A stretch of 64,000 bases of DNA, taken from Actinomyces oris (GTDB taxonomy: Bacteria; Actinomycetota; Actinomycetes; Actinomycetales; Actinomycetaceae). Where the stretch lies: assembly GCF_001553935.1 (NCBI RefSeq), contig NZ_CP014232.1, positions 2,852,001-2,916,000 of the forward strand, written 5' to 3'. Made by a program: the position numbers and the translations under genes. This document shows, one piece after another, positions 53,482-62,889 of this stretch. Every line of letters starts with the position of its first letter. Position 1 is the first letter of the stretch. The notes under the pieces were generated by a model. It saw only the letters and a program-made list of their open reading frames with translations. It was not told the origin of the DNA and ran no database searches.

Positions 53482-53819
53482 GGCCTCGTCACTCTTTCTG
53501 TCGACGGCTCTCGGGTGACCTTCGCAAGCCGGGAGCTGAGCCGTGCATGCGCACCGGCGTCGTGCCGACGATTCGGCGCTCCCGTCCCGGAAGGCACGCG
53601 CACAATAGCACCGCCAGGTGGGCCGTCAAGCCAAATCGCCCGACGAAGGAGCACGATTGGCTTGCAGTGTGTCCATCCCGGGGGATTTCACGAGGGTATT
53701 CACACCTGCTTCACATGTGGCACACCGCTGCGCCTCCCACGGCTGGGCGCCTGCGGATGGCAGGCTGTGGGGCACAGTGGAGCATATCGTGCTGACACGG
53801 GATGAAGGAGGCCCCACCC
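53482..53819. other. Divergent promoter region between DUF4193 and sepH
   Basis: The 338 nt hold no convincing gene. An inverted repeat CAAGCCAA (53627–53634)/TTGGCTTG (53657–53664) with a 22-nt spacer sits roughly in the middle. TATCGT (53783–53789 region) could be the -10 for sepH. Promoter positions are inferred. Confidence 0.4.
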
Positions 53820-55280
53820 ATGGTCGAACTCGAGCTGCTGGGTGCCAACGGTGACACGATTGTCATGACCGACGAGGACGGCGAGCGTTACAGCATCGTC
53901 GTCGACGACGCCCTCAGGGCCGCGGTGCGCCGTGACCGCGGAGCGATCCTGCCCCCGTCGGGGACGGTCGCCGAGGCGCCGGCGCCCCTGCGCCCCCGGC
54001 AGCTCCAGGCCTACATGCGCGCCGGTGCGACCGCCGCCGAGGTCGCCATCAGCACGGGCATGGACGTGGAGCACGTGCGCCGTTTCGAGGGGCCGGTGCT
54101 CGCCGAGCGCCAGTGGGCCGTCTCGCAGGCCCAGTCCTGCCGGATCGGCTGGGAGAAGGACTCCCCCCTGCTCGGCGAGCTGGTGGTGGACCGCCTGGCC
54201 ACACGCGGCGTCGACCCTTCCAGCCTCGAGTGGGACGCGCTGCGCGAGGGCCGCGACCCCTGGCTCATCATGGTGACCTTCGTGCAGTCCGCCGAGGAGA
54301 AGCAGGCGCGCTGGTCACTGGACCTGACCGCCCGCGCGGTTCACGCCCTGGACGATGAGGCTCGCTGGCTCACCGAGGCCGGAGCCGGATCCAAGCGCCC
54401 TGCCGTCTTCGACCAGGACTCCAAGGCCCCCGGGGCCTCAGCCTCTGCGCCGTCGGCCCAGTCGGGGCACTCCCCCGCGGCCGCGGGCTCAGCGGCCGGC
54501 AGTGCGGTCTCGGCGGCCTCCGCCCCGGCTGCGGCCTCCGGCGAGTCCACCGGGCTGGCCGTCGAGATGCCCGCCGGGATGCTGCCGGTTCGGGAGTACG
54601 GTCGCCCCACCAGTGGCGCCATGTCGGCCGATGACACCGACGCGCTGCTGGCCGACCTGGCCTCCAGCCGGGGCCGGCGCGTCGAGGTGGAGATGCCCCA
54701 GGACGACGACCTGAGCGGCTTCGCCGGTGAGGGTAACGCGGATGAGGACGCCTTCACCGATCCCCACGGCATCGACTACACCAGCAGCCCTGAGAGCCCC
54801 GAGGTCCCCTCACCCCCGGCCCGGGGCATGGAGGAGCGCCGCACCGAGGCCGGTTCCAGGGCCGACGATGAGTCCTTGGAGCAGACCGCGGGCCTGAGTG
54901 CGCAGGTCTACTCGATGTCGGAGCGCAGACGTCTGCACACCGGCAACCACCCGGCCGGAACCCGGCTGGTGACGGCCTCCAGCGCCCCCTCGGCGGCGCC
55001 GTCTGCCCCGAGCCCAGCGGTGGAGCGCATCCCCGTGGGACGTCGGGCACCGCTGGGGGCGGACAGCCCCACCGAACCGGTGCCGGAGATCCCCATGCCG
55101 TCGCGCTCCGAGGTCCTGGCCAAGGCCTCCCCCGGCCCGTCTGCCGCCTCGGCGGCGGGTACGCAGGAGCCTCTGCCCGACATGCCCAGGACGCCTCCGA
55201 CCAAGAAGAAGTCCCGCCGTCGCTCACGGCGCTCCGTACCCTCCTGGGATGAGATCGTCTTCGGTGCCAGGCCCGAGTAG
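53820..55280 (+). CDS. sepH: SepH (DUF3071), FtsZ-interacting cell-division protein
   Basis: A 486-aa protein. Residues 1–175 match the conserved N-terminal domain: MVELELLGANGDTIVMTDEDGERYSIVVDDALRAAVRRDR, and the helix-turn-helix region RPRQLQAYMRAGATAAEVAISTGMDVEHVRRFEGPVLAERQW. The rest is Ala/Pro/Ser-rich and disordered, ending in a basic patch (KKKSRRRSRRSVPSWDEIVFG). In Streptomyces, SepH binds FtsZ and promotes its assembly at septa. AAGGAGG upstream supports the ATG at 53820. Confidence 0.9.
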   Translation: MVELELLGANGDTIVMTDEDGERYSIVVDDALRAAVRRDRGAILPPSGTVAEAPAPLRPRQLQAYMRAGATAAEVAISTGMDVEHVRRFEGPVLAERQWAVSQAQSCRIGWEKDSPLLGELVVDRLATRGVDPSSLEWDALREGRDPWLIMVTFVQSAEEKQARWSLDLTARAVHALDDEARWLTEAGAGSKRPAVFDQDSKAPGASASAPSAQSGHSPAAAGSAAGSAVSAASAPAAASGESTGLAVEMPAGMLPVREYGRPTSGAMSADDTDALLADLASSRGRRVEVEMPQDDDLSGFAGEGNADEDAFTDPHGIDYTSSPESPEVPSPPARGMEERRTEAGSRADDESLEQTAGLSAQVYSMSERRRLHTGNHPAGTRLVTASSAPSAAPSAPSPAVERIPVGRRAPLGADSPTEPVPEIPMPSRSEVLAKASPGPSAASAAGTQEPLPDMPRTPPTKKKSRRRSRRSVPSWDEIVFGARPE

Positions 55281-55288
55281 CCCAATCC

Positions 55289-56659
55289 TCAGGCCTCGGT
55301 GATGAGCAGCGGCACCTCGGTCTCGGCCGGGGTGAAGGAGCCGTGGACGCCGGGCATGGCGATGGCGGACTCGGAGTGGACCCGGGGGTCCACGAGGACC
55401 CAGTTCTCGGCCATGGCCACGACAACGTCCCCGACGACGCCCCGTGCTCGCGCGCCAAGGACACCCAGGTGCTCACCGGCCTGCTCCCTGGTCCCGATCC
55501 ACATCGCCCGATCCCCCAGGACGTGGCGGTAGCGGTGGGCCACCTCGGCGGCCAGGTCCACGTCGCCGTCGGCAACGTGCAGGTGCGTCAGCCTGGGCTC
55601 TCCGGCCACGGCGACGACGTCGCGAACGAGATCGCGGTGGGCGCTCAAGTCGATGCGGTGATCGGGATCGGTATCGACCATGCCGTGGTCGGCGCTGAGG
55701 AGAATCCTGGTTCCGGCGGGAACACGGCGGGCCAGCTCGGCCATGGCGGCGTCGAGGCGCTCGAGCTGGGTCAGCCACTGCTCACTGAGCCACCCGTGCT
55801 TGTGTCCGGTCTTGTCCAGCTCGCCGACGTAGAGGTAGACCAGCGGGGTGCCGCGGCGCAGGGCTCCGGCAGCCAGGCCGGGCCGGTCCTCCAGCCGGTC
55901 GGCCCCCAGGTGCGAGGCGCCTCGTAGGGCGGCCTCGGTCAGGCCGGAGCCGGCAAACCGGCTCGGTCCGATGCTCACCGCGCTCTCGTCCGGGAGCCGT
56001 TCGAAGATCGTGGGCACGTTCTGCCAGGACCTGGGGCTGGGGACGTTGTCCCCCTTCCAGGTGATGAGGCTGAGGACCTGCTCGGGGCCGGGGACGGCGG
56101 AGGCATCAAGAGGGGACCCCAGGCGGGGGTTGAGCACCGAGTAGCCGACCATGCCGGTGGTGCCGGGCAGTGCGGAGGTGCCCAGCATGGTCAGGGCCGC
56201 AGCCGTCGTCGAGGGCCGGCAGGTGAGGATTCCCGCACCGGCGGCGGCAGTGGCGGCCTCGCGCTGTGCCAGCCACTGGCGCAGGGTGGGGGTGTGCCCG
56301 CGACGCTGACGGAGCATCTCCAGACCCAGACCGTCCACGAGGACGACGACGGTTCCCGGGCCGCCACCGGCCTCCCCCGGCTCACCGGCCGGCTCAATGC
56401 CCCAGCTGCGGGCGACCGCCCGGGCACGGGCGTCGGAGACGACTGGTTCAGCGGGATCGCCGGTGGGGCTGAGGACGGCATCTCGGTCGGCATCACGGTC
56501 GGTATCGCCGTCGTGCTTGGTGTCAGCCAGGCTCAGTCCGGCACTGACGGCGCCGACCGCCAGGACGTAGCGGAGCGCCGGATCCTGTGGGGAGTCCGGA
56601 GCGGGAGCCGGTGCGGGCTGTCCGCCGGCGGTCAGGGGCCCCATGACCGGCCCCGTCAC
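55289..56659 (-). CDS. Alkaline-phosphatase-superfamily (nucleotide pyrophosphatase/phosphodiesterase) protein
   Basis: A 456-aa member of the type I phosphodiesterase/nucleotide pyrophosphatase family. VVVLVDGLGLEML supplies the first metal-binding Asp, RPSTTAAALTMLGTSALPGTTGMVGY contains the catalytic Thr, YLYVGELDKTGHKHGW the D..H pair, LLSADHGMVDT the DHG metal motif and PGVHGSF the last His. It is cytoplasmic-like with no signal peptide. The GTG at 56659 overlaps the DUF5998 stop codon (GTGA). The substrate is unknown. Confidence 0.85.
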   Translation of the reverse strand: MTGPVMGPLTAGGQPAPAPAPDSPQDPALRYVLAVGAVSAGLSLADTKHDGDTDRDADRDAVLSPTGDPAEPVVSDARARAVARSWGIEPAGEPGEAGGGPGTVVVLVDGLGLEMLRQRRGHTPTLRQWLAQREAATAAAGAGILTCRPSTTAAALTMLGTSALPGTTGMVGYSVLNPRLGSPLDASAVPGPEQVLSLITWKGDNVPSPRSWQNVPTIFERLPDESAVSIGPSRFAGSGLTEAALRGASHLGADRLEDRPGLAAGALRRGTPLVYLYVGELDKTGHKHGWLSEQWLTQLERLDAAMAELARRVPAGTRILLSADHGMVDTDPDHRIDLSAHRDLVRDVVAVAGEPRLTHLHVADGDVDLAAEVAHRYRHVLGDRAMWIGTREQAGEHLGVLGARARGVVGDVVVAMAENWVLVDPRVHSESAIAMPGVHGSFTPAETEVPLLITEA

Positions 56660-57276
56660 AGGGCGGCGGCGCGGGCCGCCATCTGTGAGAGCCGGCCGGC
56701 GAAGGTCTCGGCGCGGGCCAGGGCGGCGGCGCCCTCCACGCCCGCGGCCACGCGGATGACGACGTCGTCGGGCACGGACACACCGGTCATGCCGTGGTCG
56801 GCCTGGCAGTCGGGGTCGCCGCAGGTGGCCGGCTCCATGTCGATACGGCGCACCGAGCCCCAGGAGACCGCGATCGTCATCTCGGTGAGGGTTCCTCCGC
56901 CCCGGGCCGGGTCGGCCACGCCGCGGGTCAGGGCCATGGAGCGGATACGGCTGAGCGGGACGGCCTCGCTGGTGGCCAGGGCGCCGGGGCTGCCGTCGTC
57001 GCGAGGGGTGTCGTCAACGTGGACGATGATGAGGCGGCTGGGGGTCAGAGCCAGGACGGTCAGGTGGCGGTGGACCGCCTCGGCGAAGGTGGTCTCGGAC
57101 TGGACCATGCCGGAGAGGATTTCCTCCTCGCCCGTAGCCAGGCGGAGGGTGTCAAGCACCAGCTCGGGGTAGTAGCCGGCGAGCTCCACCTGCTGCACCA
57201 GGTCTGCGAAGGCCTCCTGGGACGCCTCGTGCGAGGCGGGACCGGTGGCCGAGCTGCGGCCTGAGTGGGTCGTCAT
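56656..57276 (-). CDS. DUF5998 protein
   Basis: A 206-aa cytoplasmic protein of an actinobacterial family of unknown function. FADLVQQVELAGYYPELVLDTLRLATGEEEILSGMVQSETTF and the DMEPATCGDPDCQADHGMTG segment (CxxxxC) are recognisable. ATG at 57276 is preferred over 57285 because ATTGTG (-10 CACAAT on the minus strand) lies 7 nt upstream (leaderless). It is co-transcribed with the phosphodiesterase gene. Confidence 0.8.
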   Translation of the reverse strand: MTTHSGRSSATGPASHEASQEAFADLVQQVELAGYYPELVLDTLRLATGEEEILSGMVQSETTFAEAVHRHLTVLALTPSRLIIVHVDDTPRDDGSPGALATSEAVPLSRIRSMALTRGVADPARGGGTLTEMTIAVSWGSVRRIDMEPATCGDPDCQADHGMTGVSVPDDVVIRVAAGVEGAAALARAETFAGRLSQMAARAAAL

Positions 57277-57427
57277 GGTCGCCATTGTGCCATCGTCCGC
57301 CCCTGCGTCGTCGAGCACCGGTGTGCCCTTGCTCGAGGTGGGCCGATCGCTGCCTGCGGGCGCGTCTGACCTGTCACGCCCGGGTGTCGTGGTTTGTTTT
57401 CGGCCCGATTCCTCGGAGAATGCGCCC

Positions 57428-59971
57428 ATGCCGAAGTCTGCCACCACCCGGACTCCTCCCCCGACCGACGGGGAGATCGTCGATCTCGACCTGTCCACGG
57501 AGATGCGCACCAGCTTCCTGGAGTACGCCTACTCCGTCATCTACGCGCGTGCCCTGCCTGACGCCCGCGACGGGCTCAAGCCGGTTCAGCGCCGCATCCT
57601 GTTCCAGATGGACCGGATGGGGCTGCGCCCGGATCGTCCGCACGTGAAGTCCTCCCGGGTCGTGGGTGATGTCATGGGTCGGCTCCACCCTCACGGGGAC
57701 ACCGCGATCTATGAGGCGCTGGTGCGTCTGGCCCAGCCGTTCACGATGCGCCTGCCGCTCATTGACGGCCACGGCAACTTCGGCTCCCTGGATGACGGTC
57801 CGGCGGCCCCCCGCTACACCGAGGCGCGCCTGGCCGCCTCGGCCCTGGCGCTGACGGCGGACCTGGATGAGGACACGGTCGACTTCGCCCCCAACTACGA
57901 CTACACACTCACCGAGCCCGAGGTGCTGCCGGCGGCCTTCCCGAACTTGCTGGTCAATGGCGCGGCGGGTATCGCGGTGGGTATGGCCACGAACATGCCG
58001 CCGCACAACCTCGTGGAGGTGGTGGCCGCCGCTCGGCACCTGCTGACTCACCCGGAGGCGAGTCTGGAGGACCTCATGGCCTTCGTGCCGGGGCCGGACC
58101 TGCCCGCCGGTGGCATGATCGTGGGTCTGGACGGGATCCGGGAGGCCTACCGCACGGGGCGGGGCAAGTTCCTCACGCGGGCCACTGCTCACGTGGAGTC
58201 CGTCTCCCCGCGTCGCAAGGGCATCGTGGTCACTGAGCTGCCCTACATGGTGGGGCCGGAGAAGGTCATCTCGCGCATCAAGGAGGCGGTGGGCTCCAAG
58301 AAGCTCCAGGGCATCACCGACGTCGCCGATCTCACCGACCGCAAGCACGGCACCCGCCTGGTCATCAGCGTCAAGAACGGCTATAACCCCGAGGCGGTCC
58401 TGGCCCAGCTCTACAAGCACACGCCGCTGGAGGACTCCTTCGGCATCAACAACGTCTCCCTCGTGGACGGGCAGCCTCACACCCTGGGGCTGCGCGAGCT
58501 GCTGGAGGTGTTCGTGCGCCACCGCCTTACGGTGGTCACGCGGCGCACCCGGTTCCGTCTGGGCAAGCGTCGCGAGCGCGCTCACCTGGTGGACGGCCTG
58601 CTCATCGCGATCCTTGACATCGACGAGGTCATCGCCGTCATCCGCTCCTCCGACGACGCCGCCACGGCGCGCACCCGGCTCATGCAGGTCTTCGACCTCA
58701 CCGAGCCGCAGGCCGGATACATCCTTGAGCTCCAGCTGCGCCGGCTCACGAAGTTCTCGGTTATCGAGCTGGAGAAGGAGCGCGACGAGCTGGCCCGCGA
58801 GATCGAGGCCCTCGAGGCGATCCTGGCCGACGACGTGCTGCTGCGGCGCGTGGTCTCCCGTGAGCTGGCGGCCGTGGCCGAGCAGTTCGGCACCCCGCGG
58901 CGCACGGTGCTGCTGGAGGCCTCCGGTGAGCGCGTGACGTCGTCGGCCGCTGCAGAGACTGCGGACGACGCCTCCGCCTCAGGTCGGGGTGCGAAGCGGG
59001 CCGGTGGCGCCGTGCAGCCGATGACGCTCATGCCCAGCGCCTCCCCGGTGCCGCTGACCGTCCCCGACGACCCGTGCCGGGTGCTGCTGTCGGCCACCGG
59101 ACTGGTGGCGCGCACGGCCGGCACCGAGCCGGTGGCCCGCACCGGTGGGCGCCAGCCCCACGACGCCCTGACCTCCCAGGTGGCTACCACGGCGCGTGGG
59201 CGCATCGGCGCGGTCACTGACACCGGGCGGCTGGTGCTGCTCGACGTCGTCTCCACCACGGAGGTGCCCCGCACCGAGGGGGCCCCGGGGCTGGCCGGTG
59301 CGACTCAGGTTCGCCAGCTGGTGGACATTGAGCCGGAGGAGAAGGTGGTGGGGCTGGTCCCGGTGGGGTCGGCCGACAACCCGCCCATCGTCCTGGCCAC
59401 GGCTGAGGGCGTCATCAAGCGGGTCAAGCCCGGTGACGAGCCCAGGAACGCCGAGAGCTGGGAGGTCATCTCCCTGTCCGAGGGCGACCGGGTGGTCTTC
59501 GCCGGCACCGCGGCGGACACGGACTTCCTGGCGCTGGTGACCTCCGACGCCCAGCTGCTGCGGTTCCAGGCCGCCAAGGTGCGTCCGCAGGGCCGGGGTG
59601 CCGGTGGGATGGCGGGGATCTCGCTGCACGAGGGCGCCCGGGTCATCGCCGGCGCGGCGGTTCCTGAGGAGCTCCTGGCCGAGGCCGTGGTGGTGACGGT
59701 GGCGGGCTCCGAGGGCTCGCTCCCGGGCACCGGCGGGGGCAGTGTCAAGGTCACGCCCTTGGATCGCTACCCGGCGAAGGGTCGGGCCACGGGCGGGGTT
59801 CGCTCGCACCGGTTCCTGCGCGGTGAGGACGAGCTGGTGGTCGCCTGGGTGGGGGTGGCCCCGCCGCGGGCGCTGCGCGAGGGCGGCAAGCCGGTCGCGC
59901 TGCCGGAGCCCGATGAGCGGCGTGACGGCTCCGGCTCACCGCTACCGGCCCCCATCATCGGAATCGGCTGA
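57428..59971 (+). CDS. parC: DNA topoisomerase IV subunit A (ParC/GyrA family)
   Basis: An 847-aa type IIA topoisomerase subunit. The active-site Tyr is Tyr130 ([10 protein letters not shown]). The quinolone-determining region reads [12 protein letters not shown] (87–98), with Thr92 and Glu96 at the positions of E. coli GyrA Ser83 and Asp87. The C-terminal half contains beta-pinwheel repeats (about residues 540–800) and ends in low-complexity sequence. Pairing with the ParE-like gene 3 kb away suggests topoisomerase IV rather than gyrase, which decatenates chromosomes. The start ATG at 57428 has a GGAG upstream. Confidence 0.88.
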   Translation: MPKSATTRTPPPTDGEIVDLDLSTEMRTSFLEYAYSVIYARALPDARDGLKPVQRRILFQMDRMGLRPDRPHVKSSRVVGDVMGRLHPHGDTAIYEALVRLAQPFTMRLPLIDGHGNFGSLDDGPAAPRYTEARLAASALALTADLDEDTVDFAPNYDYTLTEPEVLPAAFPNLLVNGAAGIAVGMATNMPPHNLVEVVAAARHLLTHPEASLEDLMAFVPGPDLPAGGMIVGLDGIREAYRTGRGKFLTRATAHVESVSPRRKGIVVTELPYMVGPEKVISRIKEAVGSKKLQGITDVADLTDRKHGTRLVISVKNGYNPEAVLAQLYKHTPLEDSFGINNVSLVDGQPHTLGLRELLEVFVRHRLTVVTRRTRFRLGKRRERAHLVDGLLIAILDIDEVIAVIRSSDDAATARTRLMQVFDLTEPQAGYILELQLRRLTKFSVIELEKERDELAREIEALEAILADDVLLRRVVSRELAAVAEQFGTPRRTVLLEASGERVTSSAAAETADDASASGRGAKRAGGAVQPMTLMPSASPVPLTVPDDPCRVLLSATGLVARTAGTEPVARTGGRQPHDALTSQVATTARGRIGAVTDTGRLVLLDVVSTTEVPRTEGAPGLAGATQVRQLVDIEPEEKVVGLVPVGSADNPPIVLATAEGVIKRVKPGDEPRNAESWEVISLSEGDRVVFAGTAADTDFLALVTSDAQLLRFQAAKVRPQGRGAGGMAGISLHEGARVIAGAAVPEELLAEAVVVTVAGSEGSLPGTGGGSVKVTPLDRYPAKGRATGGVRSHRFLRGEDELVVAWVGVAPPRALREGGKPVALPEPDERRDGSGSPLPAPIIGIG

Positions 59972-60038
59972 CGGGGCCGGTCGCAGCAGCATCCCGGGGA
60001 TCCGCCCGCGAGCAGGGCGGTTGTGCCTACAGTGGCGC

Positions 60039-61682
60039 ATGGCCGATCAACCGTCCGCAGACCTGCTCATCAGGGATGCGCGCATCGTCCCTTTCCGGTC
60101 CCGCACCGAGCTGGGGGCGCTGCGCCGAGGTGACCCTCACCCTGGCGCCTTGGCCGCGCCGCCGCCCCCGGGTGAGCCCGTGGATGTGCGTATCAAGGCG
60201 GGCCGGGTCGTCGAGGTGGGACAGGGGCTGAATGCTCCCGGGACACGGGTCCTTGAGGCCGAGGGCTCCTTCCTCATTCCCGGCCTGTGGGACGCTCACG
60301 CCCACCTGGACATGGAGGCGGCGCGCTCGGCGCGTATTGACACGCTGGCCACCCGCAGCGCCGAGGAGGCCCTGGAGCTGGTGGCCCGGGCGCTGCGGGA
60401 TCATCCGGCCGGTTCACGGCCGGCCACGATCCAGGGCTTCGGGCACCGCCTGTCCAACTGGCCCCGGGTGCCCACGGTGGCCGAGCTCGACGCCGTCACC
60501 GGGGAGGTTCCCACGCTGCTCATCTCCGGGGACGTGCACTCCGGGTGGCTGAACTCGGCGGCGCTGCGTGTCTTCGGCCTGCCGGGGGCCAGCGCCCAGG
60601 CCCCGGGAGCACCGATGAAGGAGGACCCGTGGTTCGCCCTACTAGACCGCCTCGATGAGGTTCCGGGGACACGCGAGCTGCGGGAATCCGGCTACCGACA
60701 GGTCCTGGCCGACATGCTGTCCCGGGGCGTCACCGGCGTGGTGGACATGAGCTGGTCGGAGGATCCCGATGACTGGCCGCGGCGCCTGCGGACCATGGCG
60801 GACGAGGGCGTTCTTACCCAGGTGCTGCCCCGCATCCGCATCGGGGTCTACCGCGACAAGCTGGAACGGTGGATCGCCCGGGGCCTGCGCACCGGGACCG
60901 CGCTGGCGGGCTCACCCCGCCTGCCCGACGGATCCCCGGTGCTGGTGCAGGGGCCGCTCAAGGTGATCGCAGACGGCTCGATGGGCTCGGGCAGCGCACA
61001 CATGTGCGAGCCCTATCCCGCCGAGCTGGGCCTGGAGCACGCCTGCGGCGTGGTCAACATCGACCGGGCCGAGCTCACCGACCTCATGGCCCACGCCTCC
61101 CGGCAGGGTTATGAGATGGCCATCCACGCCATCGGGGACGCGGCGGTCGACGACGTCGCTGCGGCCTTCGCGCACTCGGGTGCTGCCGGGCGCTTGGAGC
61201 ACGCCCAGCTGCTGCCGGCAGACGCCCTCGCTGAGCCTGATGGGGCGCTCAGGCGCCTCGTGGGCTGCGGGATCGAGCTGTCGGTTCAGCCGGCCCACCT
61301 CATTGACGACTGGGCGGCCGTGGGGCGTGTGTGGCCGGGACTGGAGGGGCGCACCTACGCCTTCGCAGACATGGTGGCCGCCGGGGCCCTGCTTCAGCTG
61401 GGATCGGATGCGCCGGTGGCGCCCCTGGACCCGTGGCTGGCCATGTCGGCGGCCGTGGGGCGTCGGACACCGGACGGCTCGGTGTGGTCGCCGGATCAGC
61501 GGCTGACGGCCGAGGAGGCGCTGGCAGCCAGCGTCAACGGGGCCGGTCCGGTGGCGGTGGGTTCTCAGGCCGACCTGGTGCTCCTAGCCGAGGACCCCCT
61601 GCGCTTGGAGGCCGAGGAGCTGGCGGGCGTTCTCCCAGTGGCCACCGTGGTGGCCGGAGCTGTGGCCTGTCTACAAGGGTGA
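60039..61682 (+). CDS. Amidohydrolase family 3 (YtcJ-like) metal-dependent hydrolase
   Basis: A 547-aa TIM-barrel amidohydrolase. Metal ligands are visible in PGLWDAHAHLDME (HxH), the AIHAIGDAAVD His, the SVQPAHLIDDW His and the GSDAPV Asp. The long NSAALR…LLISGDVHSGW segment and VNGAGPVAVGSQADLVLL ending are family-typical. It cleaves C–N bonds of an unknown compound. TACAGT lies 5 nt before the ATG at 60039, so it may have its own promoter and be leaderless. It lies between parC and the tandem GNAT. Confidence 0.83.
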   Translation: MADQPSADLLIRDARIVPFRSRTELGALRRGDPHPGALAAPPPPGEPVDVRIKAGRVVEVGQGLNAPGTRVLEAEGSFLIPGLWDAHAHLDMEAARSARIDTLATRSAEEALELVARALRDHPAGSRPATIQGFGHRLSNWPRVPTVAELDAVTGEVPTLLISGDVHSGWLNSAALRVFGLPGASAQAPGAPMKEDPWFALLDRLDEVPGTRELRESGYRQVLADMLSRGVTGVVDMSWSEDPDDWPRRLRTMADEGVLTQVLPRIRIGVYRDKLERWIARGLRTGTALAGSPRLPDGSPVLVQGPLKVIADGSMGSGSAHMCEPYPAELGLEHACGVVNIDRAELTDLMAHASRQGYEMAIHAIGDAAVDDVAAAFAHSGAAGRLEHAQLLPADALAEPDGALRRLVGCGIELSVQPAHLIDDWAAVGRVWPGLEGRTYAFADMVAAGALLQLGSDAPVAPLDPWLAMSAAVGRRTPDGSVWSPDQRLTAEEALAASVNGAGPVAVGSQADLVLLAEDPLRLEAEELAGVLPVATVVAGAVACLQG

Positions 61683-61707
61683 ACCGCCCGGGGGACGCAC
61701 GCCCCAC

Positions 61708-62760
61708 TCAGACGTCGAGGGCGTAGAGGATGGTGCCGCGGGTGGGCACGTAGCCCAGGGACTCATACAGGTCCACGGCACCACTGGGGTTGTCGGTGTC
61801 GACGCCGGCGGCGGCGTACTCCATGCCGTCGGCGGCGTAGGCGCGCATGGCGGCCACCAGCAGCGCGGGCCCGATCTGGCGGTGGCGGTAGTCGCTGAGG
61901 ACCCCGAGCACGTCGGTGTAGCCCTCACGCCAGCCCAGTGCCTGCCAGTCCTGCTCGTAGCGGCCTGAGCGCAGGTAGCCGGCGACACGGGCCCGGTCCC
62001 CCGAGCGATCCATGGCCACAAAGCTCCACTGCGGGGCGAAGTAGGCGCTGCCGGCGGTCCAGTCCTCGGGGGTGACGTTCTCCGTCTCCCAGGTCTCGGC
62101 CATGGCCTGGTTGTAGGCGCGCCGGACGTCGTCGTCGATCTCGGGGGTCCACGGGTCGATGGTGATGAAGCCGTCCAGGTCCACCTCGGGGATCTCGTCA
62201 CCGAGGAAACGGCGTACCTCCCGGTACCAGCGCATGGGTTCGAAACCCATGTCCTTGAGGTGGTCCTGCATGCGTTGGTCATCCTCCATGACGGTGGTGA
62301 CCACGTGGGCGGGGACCTGGGCCGAGCCCTTGCCCGGCACGGAGCCGGCCCGTTCGGCCCCCACGAGGTGGCGGGCCCGCTCGGCCTGCCAGTGCAGGAG
62401 GGTGCGCCCGATGCCGCGGTTGCGTACGGACGGGTCCACGGTGCCGGTCATGGAGGCGTAGATCTCCCCAGCCGGTCGGAGGCGTACCAGCCCGAAGGCG
62501 CGCATGACGCCATCGGTGTCACGCCCGGCGACGCCGGAGTAGGTGGGGTCGAGGAAGTACTCGGCCGTCTCCTGCTCACTGGTGCGGTAGGGAGGGTTGT
62601 CGACATCCTCGGCCCGAGCGATGAGCGCGGCCAGCTCGTGGTTGTCCTCCGGACCCAGCGGCCGCCAGGTCAGCTGCCGTGACAGGGACGAGCGGGGCCC
62701 CGGGCGCAGGATGGGCCAGGGTGAGGATCCCGCCCGGCGGATGCCGTAACCGGGTGCCAT
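61708..62760 (-). CDS. Tandem GNAT-domain acetyltransferase (mycothiol-synthase-like)
   Basis: A 350-aa protein with two GNAT domains. The first has VDPSVRNRGIGRTLLHWQAERARHL as acetyl-CoA loop; the second has VLSDYRHRQIGPALLVAAMRAYAADGMEYAAAGVDTDNPSGAVDLYESLGYVPT. The double-GNAT layout resembles MshD (mycothiol synthase), but other tandem GNATs share it, so the substrate is not certain. GGGAGGTG precedes the ATG at 62760. Confidence 0.78.
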   Translation of the reverse strand: MAPGYGIRRAGSSPWPILRPGPRSSLSRQLTWRPLGPEDNHELAALIARAEDVDNPPYRTSEQETAEYFLDPTYSGVAGRDTDGVMRAFGLVRLRPAGEIYASMTGTVDPSVRNRGIGRTLLHWQAERARHLVGAERAGSVPGKGSAQVPAHVVTTVMEDDQRMQDHLKDMGFEPMRWYREVRRFLGDEIPEVDLDGFITIDPWTPEIDDDVRRAYNQAMAETWETENVTPEDWTAGSAYFAPQWSFVAMDRSGDRARVAGYLRSGRYEQDWQALGWREGYTDVLGVLSDYRHRQIGPALLVAAMRAYAADGMEYAAAGVDTDNPSGAVDLYESLGYVPTRGTILYALDV

Positions 62761-62889
62761 CAGCACACCTCCCTCATGAGGACGAAGAATGACGATCAGT
62801 CAGTGAGCAACGCGCCTCGACCTTCGGCGGGCCGTGACACGAAGGTTACCGACCATACCCGAAGAAGCGGCCGAGACCTGACGCGCCGG